This document shows, piece by piece, positions 33,264 through 42,433 of a DNA stretch of 64,000 bases. A program made the translations under genes and the position numbers. The stretch's first letter is position 1. The number at the start of each line of letters is the position of its first letter. The notes under the pieces were generated by a model that searched no databases, had not been told where the DNA came from, and saw nothing but the letters and a program-made list of their open reading frames with translations. The stretch is from Synergistaceae bacterium UBA6101 (GTDB lineage Bacteria > Synergistota > Synergistia > Synergistales > Synergistaceae), in the NCBI GenBank assembly GCA_002428495.1, contig DIWR01000011.1, forward strand, positions 150,437 to 214,436, written 5' to 3'.

Positions 33264-34634
33264 ATGTGCGGCGTTTTCGGCGCTTACAGCATGAGCGGCG
33301 CCTCGGTCCTTGAGGATGTCTACCTTGGTCTTTGCGCGCTTCAGCACAGGGGACAGCTTTCTGCCGGCGTAGCATGGATAGAGGACGGAACTGTAAACAT
33401 AAAGAAGGGTATGGGGCTGGTCCACGAAGCACTGAGCCAGAACTGCCTTTCCAACATCCATGCAGATACTGCGATAGGACATGTAAGGTATGCCACAGCA
33501 GGAGGCACCAGGATAGAAGACTGCCAGCCTCTGGGAGCAAATTATTCCCAGGGTCCTGTTGCCATCGCCCACAACGGCAACCTGACAAACGCCAATGGTC
33601 TCAGCGGCTATCTTGAAAACAGGGGCGCCATATTCCACACATCATCCGACACAGAGACCATCCTTCAGCTTATGGCCCACCAACCGGGGGTCGTCCAGCT
33701 CGAAGCCCTTGAAAAAGCACTTTCTAAGATCCAGGGGGCATACAGCCTTGCTGTACTCTTCGATGGATGCCTCATAGCTGCAAGGGATCCCTGGGGTTTC
33801 CGGCCCTTGGTCATAGGTCAGAGAGATGAAACTATCTATGTCGCATCAGAGTCATGCGCTCTGGACATACTTGGAGCCGAGATAGTCCGAGATGTTGAAC
33901 CGGGCGAAATACTTGTCATTGACAGAAGGGGCATGATATCCCGCAAACTCCCGGCAAGCCCTCCCAAAAGATGCCACTGCTCTTTTGAATATGTATATTT
34001 TGCCCGCCCTGACAGCGTTATAGACGGCAGATCCGTTTACAGAGCGAGGAAAGAACTTGGTGTAAAACTGGCAGAAGCTGCTGTTCCGGAAAATTCTGTA
34101 GTTACAGGGATGCCGGACAGCGGCACACTTGCAGCCCTTGGATACGCCCAAAAGTCATCTCTTCCCTTCGAGATGGGGATCGTGAGAAACCGGTATGTGG
34201 GCAGGACATTCATACAGCCCACACAGCTCGTGAGAGATATCGGGGTCAAGATAAAACTCAACCCGCAGCGTACAGCATTCACAGACAGAGAGGCTGTAGT
34301 GGTTGACGACTCTCTTGTCCGGGGAACGACTGCAGGAAGGATCGTTTCAATGATCAGGGAGAGCGGAGCTAAAAAAGTCCACCTCCGTATAGCATCACCT
34401 CCCGTCTGTTTCCCATGTTACTACGGAATAGACACCCCAAGTTCAGACGAACTGGCGGCGGCTCAGATGGATATACCCGCCCTCTGCAAAAAGATAGGTG
34501 CAGACTCCCTTGAATACCTTACCTGTGCACAGCTTAGGGATGCTATAGGGCTTCCCTCGTCAGAGCTCTGCACAGCCTGCTTTGACGGCAGCTACCTTGA
34601 GAATGAGGATTACTCTGATCTTCTGGAGGTCTGA
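33264..34634 (+). CDS. purF: Amidophosphoribosyltransferase PurF, canonical copy
   Basis: 456 residues. Makes 5-phosphoribosylamine from PRPP and glutamine, the committed step. It starts MCGVFGAYS: Cys2 is the N-terminal nucleophile after Met removal. LQHRGQ, GHVRYATAGG (R75) and AIAHNGNLTNA (N104-G105 oxyanion hole) complete the glutaminase. The PRPP loop is VVVDDSLVRGTTAGRI. Cysteines at RCHCSFEYVY, ASPPVCFPC and CTACF fit the Fe-S-containing Bacillus type. Two bases after purL. Confidence 0.96.
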   Translation: MCGVFGAYSMSGASVLEDVYLGLCALQHRGQLSAGVAWIEDGTVNIKKGMGLVHEALSQNCLSNIHADTAIGHVRYATAGGTRIEDCQPLGANYSQGPVAIAHNGNLTNANGLSGYLENRGAIFHTSSDTETILQLMAHQPGVVQLEALEKALSKIQGAYSLAVLFDGCLIAARDPWGFRPLVIGQRDETIYVASESCALDILGAEIVRDVEPGEILVIDRRGMISRKLPASPPKRCHCSFEYVYFARPDSVIDGRSVYRARKELGVKLAEAAVPENSVVTGMPDSGTLAALGYAQKSSLPFEMGIVRNRYVGRTFIQPTQLVRDIGVKIKLNPQRTAFTDREAVVVDDSLVRGTTAGRIVSMIRESGAKKVHLRIASPPVCFPCYYGIDTPSSDELAAAQMDIPALCKKIGADSLEYLTCAQLRDAIGLPSSELCTACFDGSYLENEDYSDLLEV

Positions 34635-34731
34635 TCAAAATCCGCTCCGCTCTGCCGGCAGTTCGGGGTAAAAATAACAGAACGTGTTAAACGAAAAACT
34701 ATGCACATAAAAATCTTTGGAGGTGCTCGAA

Positions 34732-35445
34732 ATGGAACTGAATAAAAAGGATTTCATATATGAAGGCAAGGCAAAGAGGCTCTACACTACAGAAGATCCG
34801 GATCTTGTCATAGTTGAATACAAGGACAGCTTCACCGCTTTCAACGGAGAGAAGAAGGCTACAATGAGCGGCAAAGGCCAGCTCAATAACAAGATAAGCT
34901 CAAAGCTTTTCGGGTATCTGAAATCAAAAGGCATAGAATCACATTTCGTCAGGCAGACAGACGATGTCCATCAGGTCGTTACAAGAGTTTCCATCGTACC
35001 CCTTGAGGTCATCGTAAGAAACATAACTACAGGATCACTCTGCAAGAGGCTGGGCGTTAAGGAAGGCATGGTACTTCCCCGCCCTCTCGTGGAGTTTTGC
35101 TACAAAAACGATGAGCTGGGCGACCCCATTATCCTTGAGGATCATGCGATCCTTTTCGGATGGGCGACAGAGGAAGAAATAGCCAAGATCAAAGACATTT
35201 CACTCAAGGTAAACTCCGTGCTGAAAGAATATTTTGCAGAAAAGGGCATCGTCCTTGTCGACTTCAAGCTTGAATTCGGCAAAGATTCAAAAGGAAACCT
35301 CATGCTTGCAGATGAGATATCACCTGACACATGCAGGTTCTGGGACAGTTCCACAGGAGACCGCCTCGATAAGGACCGCTTCCGTAAAGACCTGGGGAAC
35401 GTACTCGGCGCATACGAAGAGATCTGGAAGCGGATATCAGCGTAA
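34732..35445 (+). CDS. purC: SAICAR synthase
   Basis: 237 residues from ATG 34732 (GGAGG eight bases upstream). Ligates aspartate to CAIR. FIYEGKAKRLYTTEDPD, EVIVRNITTGSLCKRLGV and DEISPDTCRFWDS are characteristic. The 97-bp gap after purF, without a clear terminator, is the only sizeable break in the operon apart from the promoter. It separates the two purF copies. Confidence 0.97.
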   Translation: MELNKKDFIYEGKAKRLYTTEDPDLVIVEYKDSFTAFNGEKKATMSGKGQLNNKISSKLFGYLKSKGIESHFVRQTDDVHQVVTRVSIVPLEVIVRNITTGSLCKRLGVKEGMVLPRPLVEFCYKNDELGDPIILEDHAILFGWATEEEIAKIKDISLKVNSVLKEYFAEKGIVLVDFKLEFGKDSKGNLMLADEISPDTCRFWDSSTGDRLDKDRFRKDLGNVLGAYEEIWKRISA

Positions 35446-35448
35446 AAG

Positions 35449-36816
35449 ATGAGCGGGATATTCGGGGCTTACAGCAAATCAGGAAAACCAGTCCTGGAGG
35501 AGGTCTACCTCGGGCTTTACGCACTCCAGCACAGGGGACAGGAATGCGCGGGCATAGCCTGGAGCGAGGGCGGGCGTATAGCAGCCGCAAAGGGTATGGG
35601 GCTGCTCCACAACGCTATAGAACAGCAGTGCCTTACCCAAAAAAATGCTTCGTGCGCCATAGGACATGTACGTTACACACCGCTTCCGGGATCCCAGCAG
35701 CACAATGTGCTTCCCATAGGGGCAAACTATGCCAGGGGAGCTGTCGCAGTTTCACATGACGGACTTATCACAAACCTTAAAGAACTGACGGTGCAGCTTG
35801 AGAAACAGGGGGCCATTTTCCAGTCTTCAACAGATTCTGAAGCTATCCTCCATCTCATGGCTCACAAATCCCATATGCAGCCTCTGGATGCCCTCATAGA
35901 TTCCCTTCGCAAGGTAAAGGGTTCATATGCAGTTATTGTGCTCCTTAACGGAGTTCTTGTGGCGGCGCGGGATCCATGGGGATTCAAACCCCTTGTGATA
36001 GGAAAAAAGGATGAGGATCACTATGTCGCTTCAGAATCCTGTGCTCTTGATATTGTAGGGGCAAAGCTACTGCGCGACGTCGAACCGGGAGAAATCGTCG
36101 TCATTGACGACAGGGGTATGAGAAGCCTGAAGATTCATCACGAGTGCTTCAGAGGCATGAGATGTTCATTCGAGTATGTGTACACAGCCAGACCGGACAG
36201 CATAATCGACGGCAGATCGGTATATGAGGCACGCAAAGAGATGGGCAGGCTTCTGGCTGAACAGGCTCCGTGCCCGGAAGCCAATATAACGGCGGGTATG
36301 CCTGACAGCGGAACGATAGCTGCGGTCGGCTACGCAGAAAGATCCGGCATTCCGCTTGAAATGGGAGTAGTTAGGAACCGCTATGTCGGGCGGACATTTA
36401 TCCAACCGACCCAAAAAGTACGCGACCTGGGTGTTAAAATTAAACTGAACCCGATCTCTGAAGTTTTTAACAATAAAAAGGCAGTAATAATTGATGATTC
36501 GATAGTACGTGGGACAACCGCAGAGAGGGTCGTCTCCATGATAAGAGACTCGGGAGCATCCGAAGTACATTTGAGGATCGCCTCCCCTCCTGTGCTGCAT
36601 CCCTGCAGATACGGCATAGATACCAGAAAAGAAGAGACTCTTGCCGCAGTCCGAATGACTATCCCCGAACTTTGCAAAAAGATAGGAGCGGACTCCCTTG
36701 AGTACCTAAGCGAGGAAAACCTGATTGCAGCCATAGGACTGCCTGAGGATCAGATATGCACAGCCTGTTTTACCGGTAAATATCTTGATGAAAATGATTT
36801 GAAAGCTGGTGCGTGA
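35449..36816 (+). CDS. Second PurF with a mutated glutaminase site
   Basis: 455 residues, aligned end to end with the purF at 33264 without gaps in the first 110 positions. The nucleophile is gone: MSGIFGAYS has Ser2 for Cys2. The oxyanion-hole AHNGNL is SHDGLI (N104D, N106L). By contrast the PRPP-binding loop (IIDDSIVRGTTAERV), the PRPP-site ASPP region and the Fe-S-type cysteines (MRCSFEYVY, CTACF) are kept. So the phosphoribosyl transfer half is probably active, or at least folded, while glutamine hydrolysis is not. It may use free ammonia, or modulate the first copy in mixed tetramers. Overlaps purM by four bases (GTGA). Confidence 0.9.
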   Translation: MSGIFGAYSKSGKPVLEEVYLGLYALQHRGQECAGIAWSEGGRIAAAKGMGLLHNAIEQQCLTQKNASCAIGHVRYTPLPGSQQHNVLPIGANYARGAVAVSHDGLITNLKELTVQLEKQGAIFQSSTDSEAILHLMAHKSHMQPLDALIDSLRKVKGSYAVIVLLNGVLVAARDPWGFKPLVIGKKDEDHYVASESCALDIVGAKLLRDVEPGEIVVIDDRGMRSLKIHHECFRGMRCSFEYVYTARPDSIIDGRSVYEARKEMGRLLAEQAPCPEANITAGMPDSGTIAAVGYAERSGIPLEMGVVRNRYVGRTFIQPTQKVRDLGVKIKLNPISEVFNNKKAVIIDDSIVRGTTAERVVSMIRDSGASEVHLRIASPPVLHPCRYGIDTRKEETLAAVRMTIPELCKKIGADSLEYLSEENLIAAIGLPEDQICTACFTGKYLDENDLKAGA

Positions 36817-37835
36817 TCTTGGATAACAACTTGACCTACGAAAAGGCGGGAGTAAGTATCGAGGCAGGCGACCTTTGGGTCGAAACAATAAAGGGCATGC
36901 TGAAAAAACGCCCGAAAGACCCTGACTGCGTTGGCGGAGTAGGGGGATTTGCCGGCCTGTACCGCATTGGAGGAGGAAAATGTATAGCAGCCTGCTGCGA
37001 CGGAGTCGGCACAAAACTTGAGCTGGCCAAGGAGACAGGGATCTACCGCGGGCTTGGACAGGACCTTGTCGCCATGAACGTCAACGACCTTGTCACCGGT
37101 GGGGCAAGACCTCTATTTTTCCTCGATTACGCTTCATGCGGAAAACTGAACGTTGATATTTTTAAAGATATCCTTGAAGGCATCCTAGATGCATGCAACG
37201 AAAGCATGTGCGCTCTGCTAGGTGGAGAGACGGCTGAAATGCCCGACGTCTACGGCGAAGATGGTTTTGATCTGGCCGGATTTGCTGTCGGCATGATCGA
37301 CGAAGATAAAATCATCGACGGAAGCGAAGTAAAAGAGGGCGACATTATCCTGGGGGTCAGCAGCTCCGGTGTGCACAGCAACGGATACAGCCTCGTAAGG
37401 AAGGCCCTTGGCAAAGACGGGCTTAACGCGGGGCTTGACACTGTCCCCGACGGCTGGACCGAAAAACTTGCAGAAGCTGTCATGAGACCTACAAAATTAT
37501 ATGTAAAGCCTGCCCTTGCGGCAGTAGAAACCGGAGCTGTCCATGCCATGGCTCACATTACAGGCGGCGGGATGTACGGAAATATCATAAGGGTCATCCC
37601 CAAAGGACTCGACATCGACATAGATTTCAGCTCATGGCAGCGCCCCAAAATTTTTGAACTTATTCAGAGCGCAGGCATTGAGGAAGAAGAAATGAGGAAA
37701 GTATTTAACCTTGGCATAGGGTACGTCTTTATCGCTGATCCTGAAGAGGCGTACATGATCGAAAATGCCCTCTCCGGTCACGGAGAGAAAGCTGTGAAGA
37801 TAGGAAGGGTAGTAAAGTGTACCTCCCCCGAATAG
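36813..37835 (+). CDS. purM: Phosphoribosylformylglycinamidine cyclo-ligase
   Basis: 340 residues; closes the imidazole ring to AIR. The start is a GTG (36813) inside a GTGA overlap with the second purF. GGVGGFAGLYRI, CDGVGTKLELA, MNVNDLVTGGARPLFFLDY and LLGGETAEMPDVY are the ATP-grasp-like PurM hallmarks. It overlaps purN by about 19 bases. Confidence 0.96.
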   Translation: MILDNNLTYEKAGVSIEAGDLWVETIKGMLKKRPKDPDCVGGVGGFAGLYRIGGGKCIAACCDGVGTKLELAKETGIYRGLGQDLVAMNVNDLVTGGARPLFFLDYASCGKLNVDIFKDILEGILDACNESMCALLGGETAEMPDVYGEDGFDLAGFAVGMIDEDKIIDGSEVKEGDIILGVSSSGVHSNGYSLVRKALGKDGLNAGLDTVPDGWTEKLAEAVMRPTKLYVKPALAAVETGAVHAMAHITGGGMYGNIIRVIPKGLDIDIDFSSWQRPKIFELIQSAGIEEEEMRKVFNLGIGYVFIADPEEAYMIENALSGHGEKAVKIGRVVKCTSPE

Positions 37836-38416
37836 CGATCCTGATCTCCGGCACAGGTTCAAACATGGAAGTTATCCTTAAAGCCTGCATTACCGGAGAA
37901 CTGCCTGCCGAGGTCTCTTTTGTGGGAAGTGACAACATAAACGCAAAAGGTCTTGACACTGCGTCCGCCCTGGGAGCTCAAACACGAGTATTCTTTTACA
38001 AAAGGGACGGACGAAAGGCGGCAGAGGAAGCTATCTCCATGGCTGTCAGGGAGACAGAGACAGACTGGATAATACTTGCAGGCTTCATGAAAGTGCTCTC
38101 CCCTGAATTTGTAAGAAAATTCCCTGACAAAATCATAAATATCCACCCTGCAATGCTGCCCTCATTCCCCGGCGCCCACGGTATACGTGACGCATGGGAA
38201 GCGAAGGCGGACCACACCGGCGTAACTGTCCACATAGTTGACGAAGAGGTGGACCACGGACGCATACTTGCCCAGGAAAGGGTCGACATCCTTCCTGAAG
38301 ATACACTGGAAACTCTTGAAGAGAGAATTCACAGGGTCGAACACAGGATATACAAAGAGACTCTGATAAAACATTTTTTAGAAAATCCGATATCTATCGA
38401 AGACCGGGAGGAATAA
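37817..38416 (+). CDS. purN: Phosphoribosylglycinamide formyltransferase PurN
   Basis: 199 residues; adds the first formyl group from 10-formyl-THF to GAR. AILISGTGSNMEVIL is the phosphate-binding start, INIHPAMLPSFPGAHG holds the catalytic Asn/His, and GVTVHIVDEEVDHG the catalytic Asp. The start is a GTG within the end of purM. The purH start overlaps its stop (TAATG). Confidence 0.95.
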   Translation: MYLPRIAILISGTGSNMEVILKACITGELPAEVSFVGSDNINAKGLDTASALGAQTRVFFYKRDGRKAAEEAISMAVRETETDWIILAGFMKVLSPEFVRKFPDKIINIHPAMLPSFPGAHGIRDAWEAKADHTGVTVHIVDEEVDHGRILAQERVDILPEDTLETLEERIHRVEHRIYKETLIKHFLENPISIEDREE

Positions 38417-39948
38417 TGATGATGGAAACAAGAAAAGCGCTTATATCTGTCTGGGATAAGACAGGTGTTCTTGAATTGGCAAAGGGACTCGCGGCACACG
38501 GATACGAAATTGTTTCAAGCTCAGGAACTGCAAAGCACCTTGAAGAGGGCGGCATTAATGTTACTGAAGTAGTTGACATGACCGGACTTCCTGCGATCCT
38601 TGGAGGAAGGGTGAAGACCCTCCATCCGGCTGTTATGGGCGGGATACTGGCAAGAAGGGGTATGGCCCAGGATGACGAGGACAGAAAGAAGTTTTCCATC
38701 CCGCTCATCGACGTTGTTGTGTGCACGCTCTATCCCTTTGAAGAGACAGCTGAAAAAGGTGCTGACCTCGACCATCTTATCGAAAAGATCGACATAGGCG
38801 GAGTCTCCCTGATCAGGGCGGCTGCAAAAAACTATTACCACGTGACCGTTGTGACTGACATTGCAGATTACGGGTGCGTCCTTGAGGAGCTTGAGAAGAA
38901 ACAGGAATTCACGCTTGAATTCAAACAGAAGCTCGCCCTCAAGGCCTTCCGCCTCACTTCATCATACGACGCAACGATATACAAGGGCCTTTGCTCCGAG
39001 ATAGGCGCTGAAGATGAGACCGGGGACGATAAGATCCTTCCGCTGCGTAAGGTACAGGACCTGAGATACGGTGAAAACCCGCATCAGAAAGCCGCTCTCT
39101 TTCTTCCCCCGCTCGAGAAGCAGCCATTCGAACAGCACTCCGGAAAGGAACTTTCCTACAACAACCTTCTTGACCTTGATACGCTTCTTCGCGGCTGTTC
39201 AGTATTCCAGGACCTCTGCGCCTGCACGATCGTAAAACACACCACGCCTTGCGGAACTGCACACGGTAAAAACCCGCTTGAGGCATTCAGGAAAGCACTT
39301 GAGTGCGATCCGGTCTCTGCTTTCGGCGGCATAATCGGGATGACAAGAAGTGTCGACATGGAGACTGCAAAGGCTATCACAGAGACCTTCTTTGAGATAG
39401 TGGCTGCGCCTTCTTATGATGAGGGCGTGATCGAATGGTTCAGGGAAAAGAAGCCCAACCTCAGAGTCCTCACAATAACCCCCGGATATGCCCCAAAACT
39501 TCAGATAACAGGAAATCGCTGCGGCTTCCTTGTTCAGGAAGATAAGCTCCCGGCCCTTCCCCGGATGGATGAAGGCAAATGGATCGGAAATGCAAGACCC
39601 GACCTCTGGGATGACATTATTTTTGCCTGGAAGACAGCTGCCATAACAAAGAGCAACGCGATAGTCCTGGTCAAGGACGGAGCTGCTGTAGGAATAGGCG
39701 GAGGATTCACCAACAGGGTGGACGCTGCTGATTACGCACTCAGGCTTGCCTGCGAAAAGGCAAAGGGCGCAGTCCTTGCATCAGATGCGTTCTTCCCCTT
39801 CCCAGACACAATAGAACTCGCTGCAAGAGAGGGAGTCATTGCTGTGATACAGCCGGGAGGCTCAATTAAGGATGAAGAGGTATTCAAACGGTCTGAAGAG
39901 CTTGGAATAAGCATGTTCGTCGGCAGCGGCCGTACGTTCAGACACTAA
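38416..39948 (+). CDS. purH: Bifunctional AICAR transformylase/IMP cyclohydrolase
   Basis: 510 residues, full length. The N-terminal IMP cyclohydrolase (MGS-like) domain begins RKALISVWDKTGVLELAKGL; the transformylase part carries DLRYGENPHQKAALF and CTIVKHTTPCGTA, where the usual KHxNPCG has Thr for Asn. GFTNRVDAADYALR and the C-terminal PGGSIKDEEV follow. Performs the last two steps to IMP. Confidence 0.96.
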   Translation: MMMETRKALISVWDKTGVLELAKGLAAHGYEIVSSSGTAKHLEEGGINVTEVVDMTGLPAILGGRVKTLHPAVMGGILARRGMAQDDEDRKKFSIPLIDVVVCTLYPFEETAEKGADLDHLIEKIDIGGVSLIRAAAKNYYHVTVVTDIADYGCVLEELEKKQEFTLEFKQKLALKAFRLTSSYDATIYKGLCSEIGAEDETGDDKILPLRKVQDLRYGENPHQKAALFLPPLEKQPFEQHSGKELSYNNLLDLDTLLRGCSVFQDLCACTIVKHTTPCGTAHGKNPLEAFRKALECDPVSAFGGIIGMTRSVDMETAKAITETFFEIVAAPSYDEGVIEWFREKKPNLRVLTITPGYAPKLQITGNRCGFLVQEDKLPALPRMDEGKWIGNARPDLWDDIIFAWKTAAITKSNAIVLVKDGAAVGIGGGFTNRVDAADYALRLACEKAKGAVLASDAFFPFPDTIELAAREGVIAVIQPGGSIKDEEVFKRSEELGISMFVGSGRTFRH

Positions 39949-39961
39949 AGGAGGGGCTGTC

Positions 39962-41242
39962 ATGAGGATAATGGTACTTGGGGGCGGCGGACGGGAGCAT
40001 GCTATCGTTCACGCTTTTTCAAAATCCAGGATCGTCACAAAACTTCACTGCTGCCCGGGAAATCCGGGAATATCAAAGCTTGCTGCATGCCACGCAGGAA
40101 ACCCGTCTGACCCTTTTCAGATGACGGCTCTATGCAAAAGGCTTGATATCGACCTGGTTTTCATTGGCCCGGAAGCTCCGCTTGTGGCAGGAACAGCCGA
40201 TGCTTTGAGGGATGCCGGCATCCTTGTGATGGGACCCGGCAAGCTTGGAGCACAGCTTGAAGGCAGCAAAGTATTTTCAAAAAATTTCATGCTAAAGCAT
40301 GGGATACCAACTTCTTCTTTCGACTGCTGCCATGACCTTGAAGAGTGCAAAAAAGCCCTGGACAAGAGATCTGCTCCCTATGTTGTAAAGGCAGACGGCC
40401 TTGCAGCCGGAAAAGGGGCTTTCCTTCCAAATACCAGGGAAGAGGCAATGACGATCTGCAGCATGATGCTTGAAGACATGATCCTTGGATCGGCAGGCAG
40501 GAATATAATAATTGAGGACTACGTTGAAGGACAGGAAATGACCATCCTTGCCATAACAGATGGTGAAACTGTCAGGATACTGCCTTCGAGCCAGGACCAT
40601 AAAAGAGCTCTTGACGGAGACAAAGGAAACAACACCGGAGGAATGGGGGCCTATTCCCCTGTACCCTGGGTAGACGAGCCTTTCATGAAAAAAGTGGAGG
40701 ATGTTGTGCTTCTGCCGACACTTGAAGGACTAAAAAAAGACAACATCCCCTTCTGCGGGGTCATTTATGCCGGCATCATGATAAAACCTGACGGTTCGCT
40801 CTATGTGCTGGAATACAACGTAAGGCTGGGAGACCCTGAAGCCCAGGTGGTCCTTCCTGTATTTGCCGGAGATTTTGGAGAGGCGATCTTTTCATGCTGT
40901 AAAGGCGACCTGGCAAAGGTCGATTGGCCTGTCCCCGAACACTTTGCCCTGGGAGTCGTAATGGCATCGGGGGGATACCCTGATAAGTACCAGACCGGCT
41001 ATGAGATAGTGCTCCGTGAAGAGGAAGTTCATGACACATACATATACCATGCAGGAACATCACATGACTACACTGGAACCCTCGTTACATCGGGAGGCCG
41101 TGTCTTCACCGTAGTTGGGATAGCTCCTACCCTCAAAGAGGCTAAAGACCTTGCTTACAGGCGCGTTAATACGGTCTATTTCAGGGATGCTCACTACAGG
41201 AAGGACATAGGAGACAAATCACTTAAAGGGGAGGAAAAATAG
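39962..41242 (+). CDS. purD: Phosphoribosylamine-glycine ligase
   Basis: 426 residues; joins the unstable 5-phosphoribosylamine made by PurF to glycine. MVLGGGGREHAIVHAFSKS, GPEAPLVAGTADAL, KADGLAAGKGAFL and NTGGMGAYSPVPW are all present (ATP-grasp). It follows purH by 13 bp and overlaps the purE start (TAGTG). Confidence 0.96.
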   Translation: MRIMVLGGGGREHAIVHAFSKSRIVTKLHCCPGNPGISKLAACHAGNPSDPFQMTALCKRLDIDLVFIGPEAPLVAGTADALRDAGILVMGPGKLGAQLEGSKVFSKNFMLKHGIPTSSFDCCHDLEECKKALDKRSAPYVVKADGLAAGKGAFLPNTREEAMTICSMMLEDMILGSAGRNIIIEDYVEGQEMTILAITDGETVRILPSSQDHKRALDGDKGNNTGGMGAYSPVPWVDEPFMKKVEDVVLLPTLEGLKKDNIPFCGVIYAGIMIKPDGSLYVLEYNVRLGDPEAQVVLPVFAGDFGEAIFSCCKGDLAKVDWPVPEHFALGVVMASGGYPDKYQTGYEIVLREEEVHDTYIYHAGTSHDYTGTLVTSGGRVFTVVGIAPTLKEAKDLAYRRVNTVYFRDAHYRKDIGDKSLKGEEK

Positions 41243-41763
41243 TGAATACTCCCAGAATAGGAATAATAATGGGCTCTGCCTCTGACATCCCTGTGATCGA
41301 AAAAGGCGTTAAGGTGCTTGATGAGCTTGGAATTCCCTACGAAGTGGCAATAGCCTCCGCACACAGAACACCCCGTGACGTTGAGGGCTATGCAGTCAAC
41401 GCATCAAAGAGAGGCATAATGGTGATCATAGCGGCAGCAGGACTTTCAGCGGCGCTCCCGGGGGTCGTTGCAGCTGCTACAAATCTGCCTGTGATAGGCA
41501 TTCCCGTAAAAGGCGGAGCGCTTGACGGACTTGATGCACTGCTCTCGGTCACACAGATGCCTCCCGGAGTCCCCGTAGGCTCAGTGGGCCTCAACGCCTC
41601 ACTGAACGCCTGCCTGATGGCGGCAAGGATAATTGCGATAAATGACAGAGAGATATCTGAAAGACTTGAAGCATGGACAAAGGAAAGGGCTTCTGCCGTA
41701 GCGGAGAGCCGCTCCAAGCTTGCAGGAATGCCTGCAGCTCCTGATGAGGCTTATAAAATATAA
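41242..41763 (+). CDS. purE: 5-(carboxyamino)imidazole ribonucleotide mutase / AIR carboxylase PurE
   Basis: 173 residues. GIIMGSASDIPVIEKG and SAHRTPRDVEGY are the PurE core. The loop that reads GGAAHLPG in E. coli PurE is AAGLSAALPG here, lacking the His. No purK is present in the operon, so PurE may act directly on CO2/AIR (class II-like) or purK may be elsewhere. Start GTG at 41242. purB, also needed, is not in the window. Confidence 0.9.
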   Translation: MNTPRIGIIMGSASDIPVIEKGVKVLDELGIPYEVAIASAHRTPRDVEGYAVNASKRGIMVIIAAAGLSAALPGVVAAATNLPVIGIPVKGGALDGLDALLSVTQMPPGVPVGSVGLNASLNACLMAARIIAINDREISERLEAWTKERASAVAESRSKLAGMPAAPDEAYKI

Positions 41764-41789
41764 AGACGACTGATCCATCTTTATAGTCG

Positions 41790-42427
41790 TGAAGCAGCGA
41801 TATCCTAACGCTGTGAAGCAATTGTGAAGCAGTGGCAAAGCAATTGTTGGAGTGGCTAAGGCAACGGGGAGTCAATGGGGAGTCAATAGCAAATCAGTTG
41901 GTTAGAACCTGAGAACCTAGCCCCTCCCCATCGTTCCGATATGCCTTAACGATGGTGAAGTGGCGATTTTTATCGCCGTGAAGCCGTGGTGAAGCAGTAG
42001 TGAAACGGTTGTAATAACCTGAGCCCTTGAACCCTGATCGTCTTCCCGGTATGCCGTTAAGCCGTTTTAACGGAGAGTGGGTTCTGTTTAGGAAATAATT
42101 CACCGTGGCTTGAAAAGCCGGTCATAGACTGAGTTAAAAGACGCTGGATTTCCGATACAAACACTCGGGGACGACGTCAAGGGCAAAATATCAAACCCAG
42201 ACCTGGATCCCGGATCTCGGAACGTACTCGAAATAGTGCGGACACTAAGGTTTATATATGAGTTTCTCTAGCGAGAAACAGTCTCCTTCTGATCAAGGGC
42301 ATACCGGGAAGAGGAGAAGGGGCGGATACTCAGGTTCTCGCAATTGCTTGCCTATTGCTTGCCAGTCTTTACAACCGTTTCACCATCGCTTCACGCGGCT
42401 TCTTCTTGCCGCGCTTCACAATTGTGA
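41790..42427. repeat. Gene-free block of nested direct and inverted repeats
   Basis: A unit with GTGAAGC-rich text, then AACCTGAG, a C-rich stretch and a CTTCCCGGTATGCC-like end occurs twice head to tail (about 41790-41948 and 41950-42060) and once inverted (about 42427 back to 42301). For example GTGAAACGGTTGTAA (42000-42014) pairs with TTACAACCGTTTCAC near 42369-42383. The middle (42140-42320) resembles the right half of the 232-bp repeat (CTGGATTTCCGAT, CTCGAAATAGTGCGGACACT, CTTCTGATCAAGGGCAT). Several small hairpins (GGCGAT/ATCGCC, CCGTTAA/TTAACGG, GTTTCTC/GAGAAAC) lie inside. No coding frame is convincing. Confidence 0.75.
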
Positions 42428-42433
42428 ACTTGG

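Noticed and set aside
35449..36816. Second PurF as an assembly duplication or sequencing artefact
   Set aside because: It differs from the first copy throughout, including several active-site residues, and has its own overlaps with purC and purM.
41790..42427. CRISPR array
   Set aside because: Repeats are irregular in length and spacing, partly inverted and imperfect, with no unique spacers of equal size and no cas genes.
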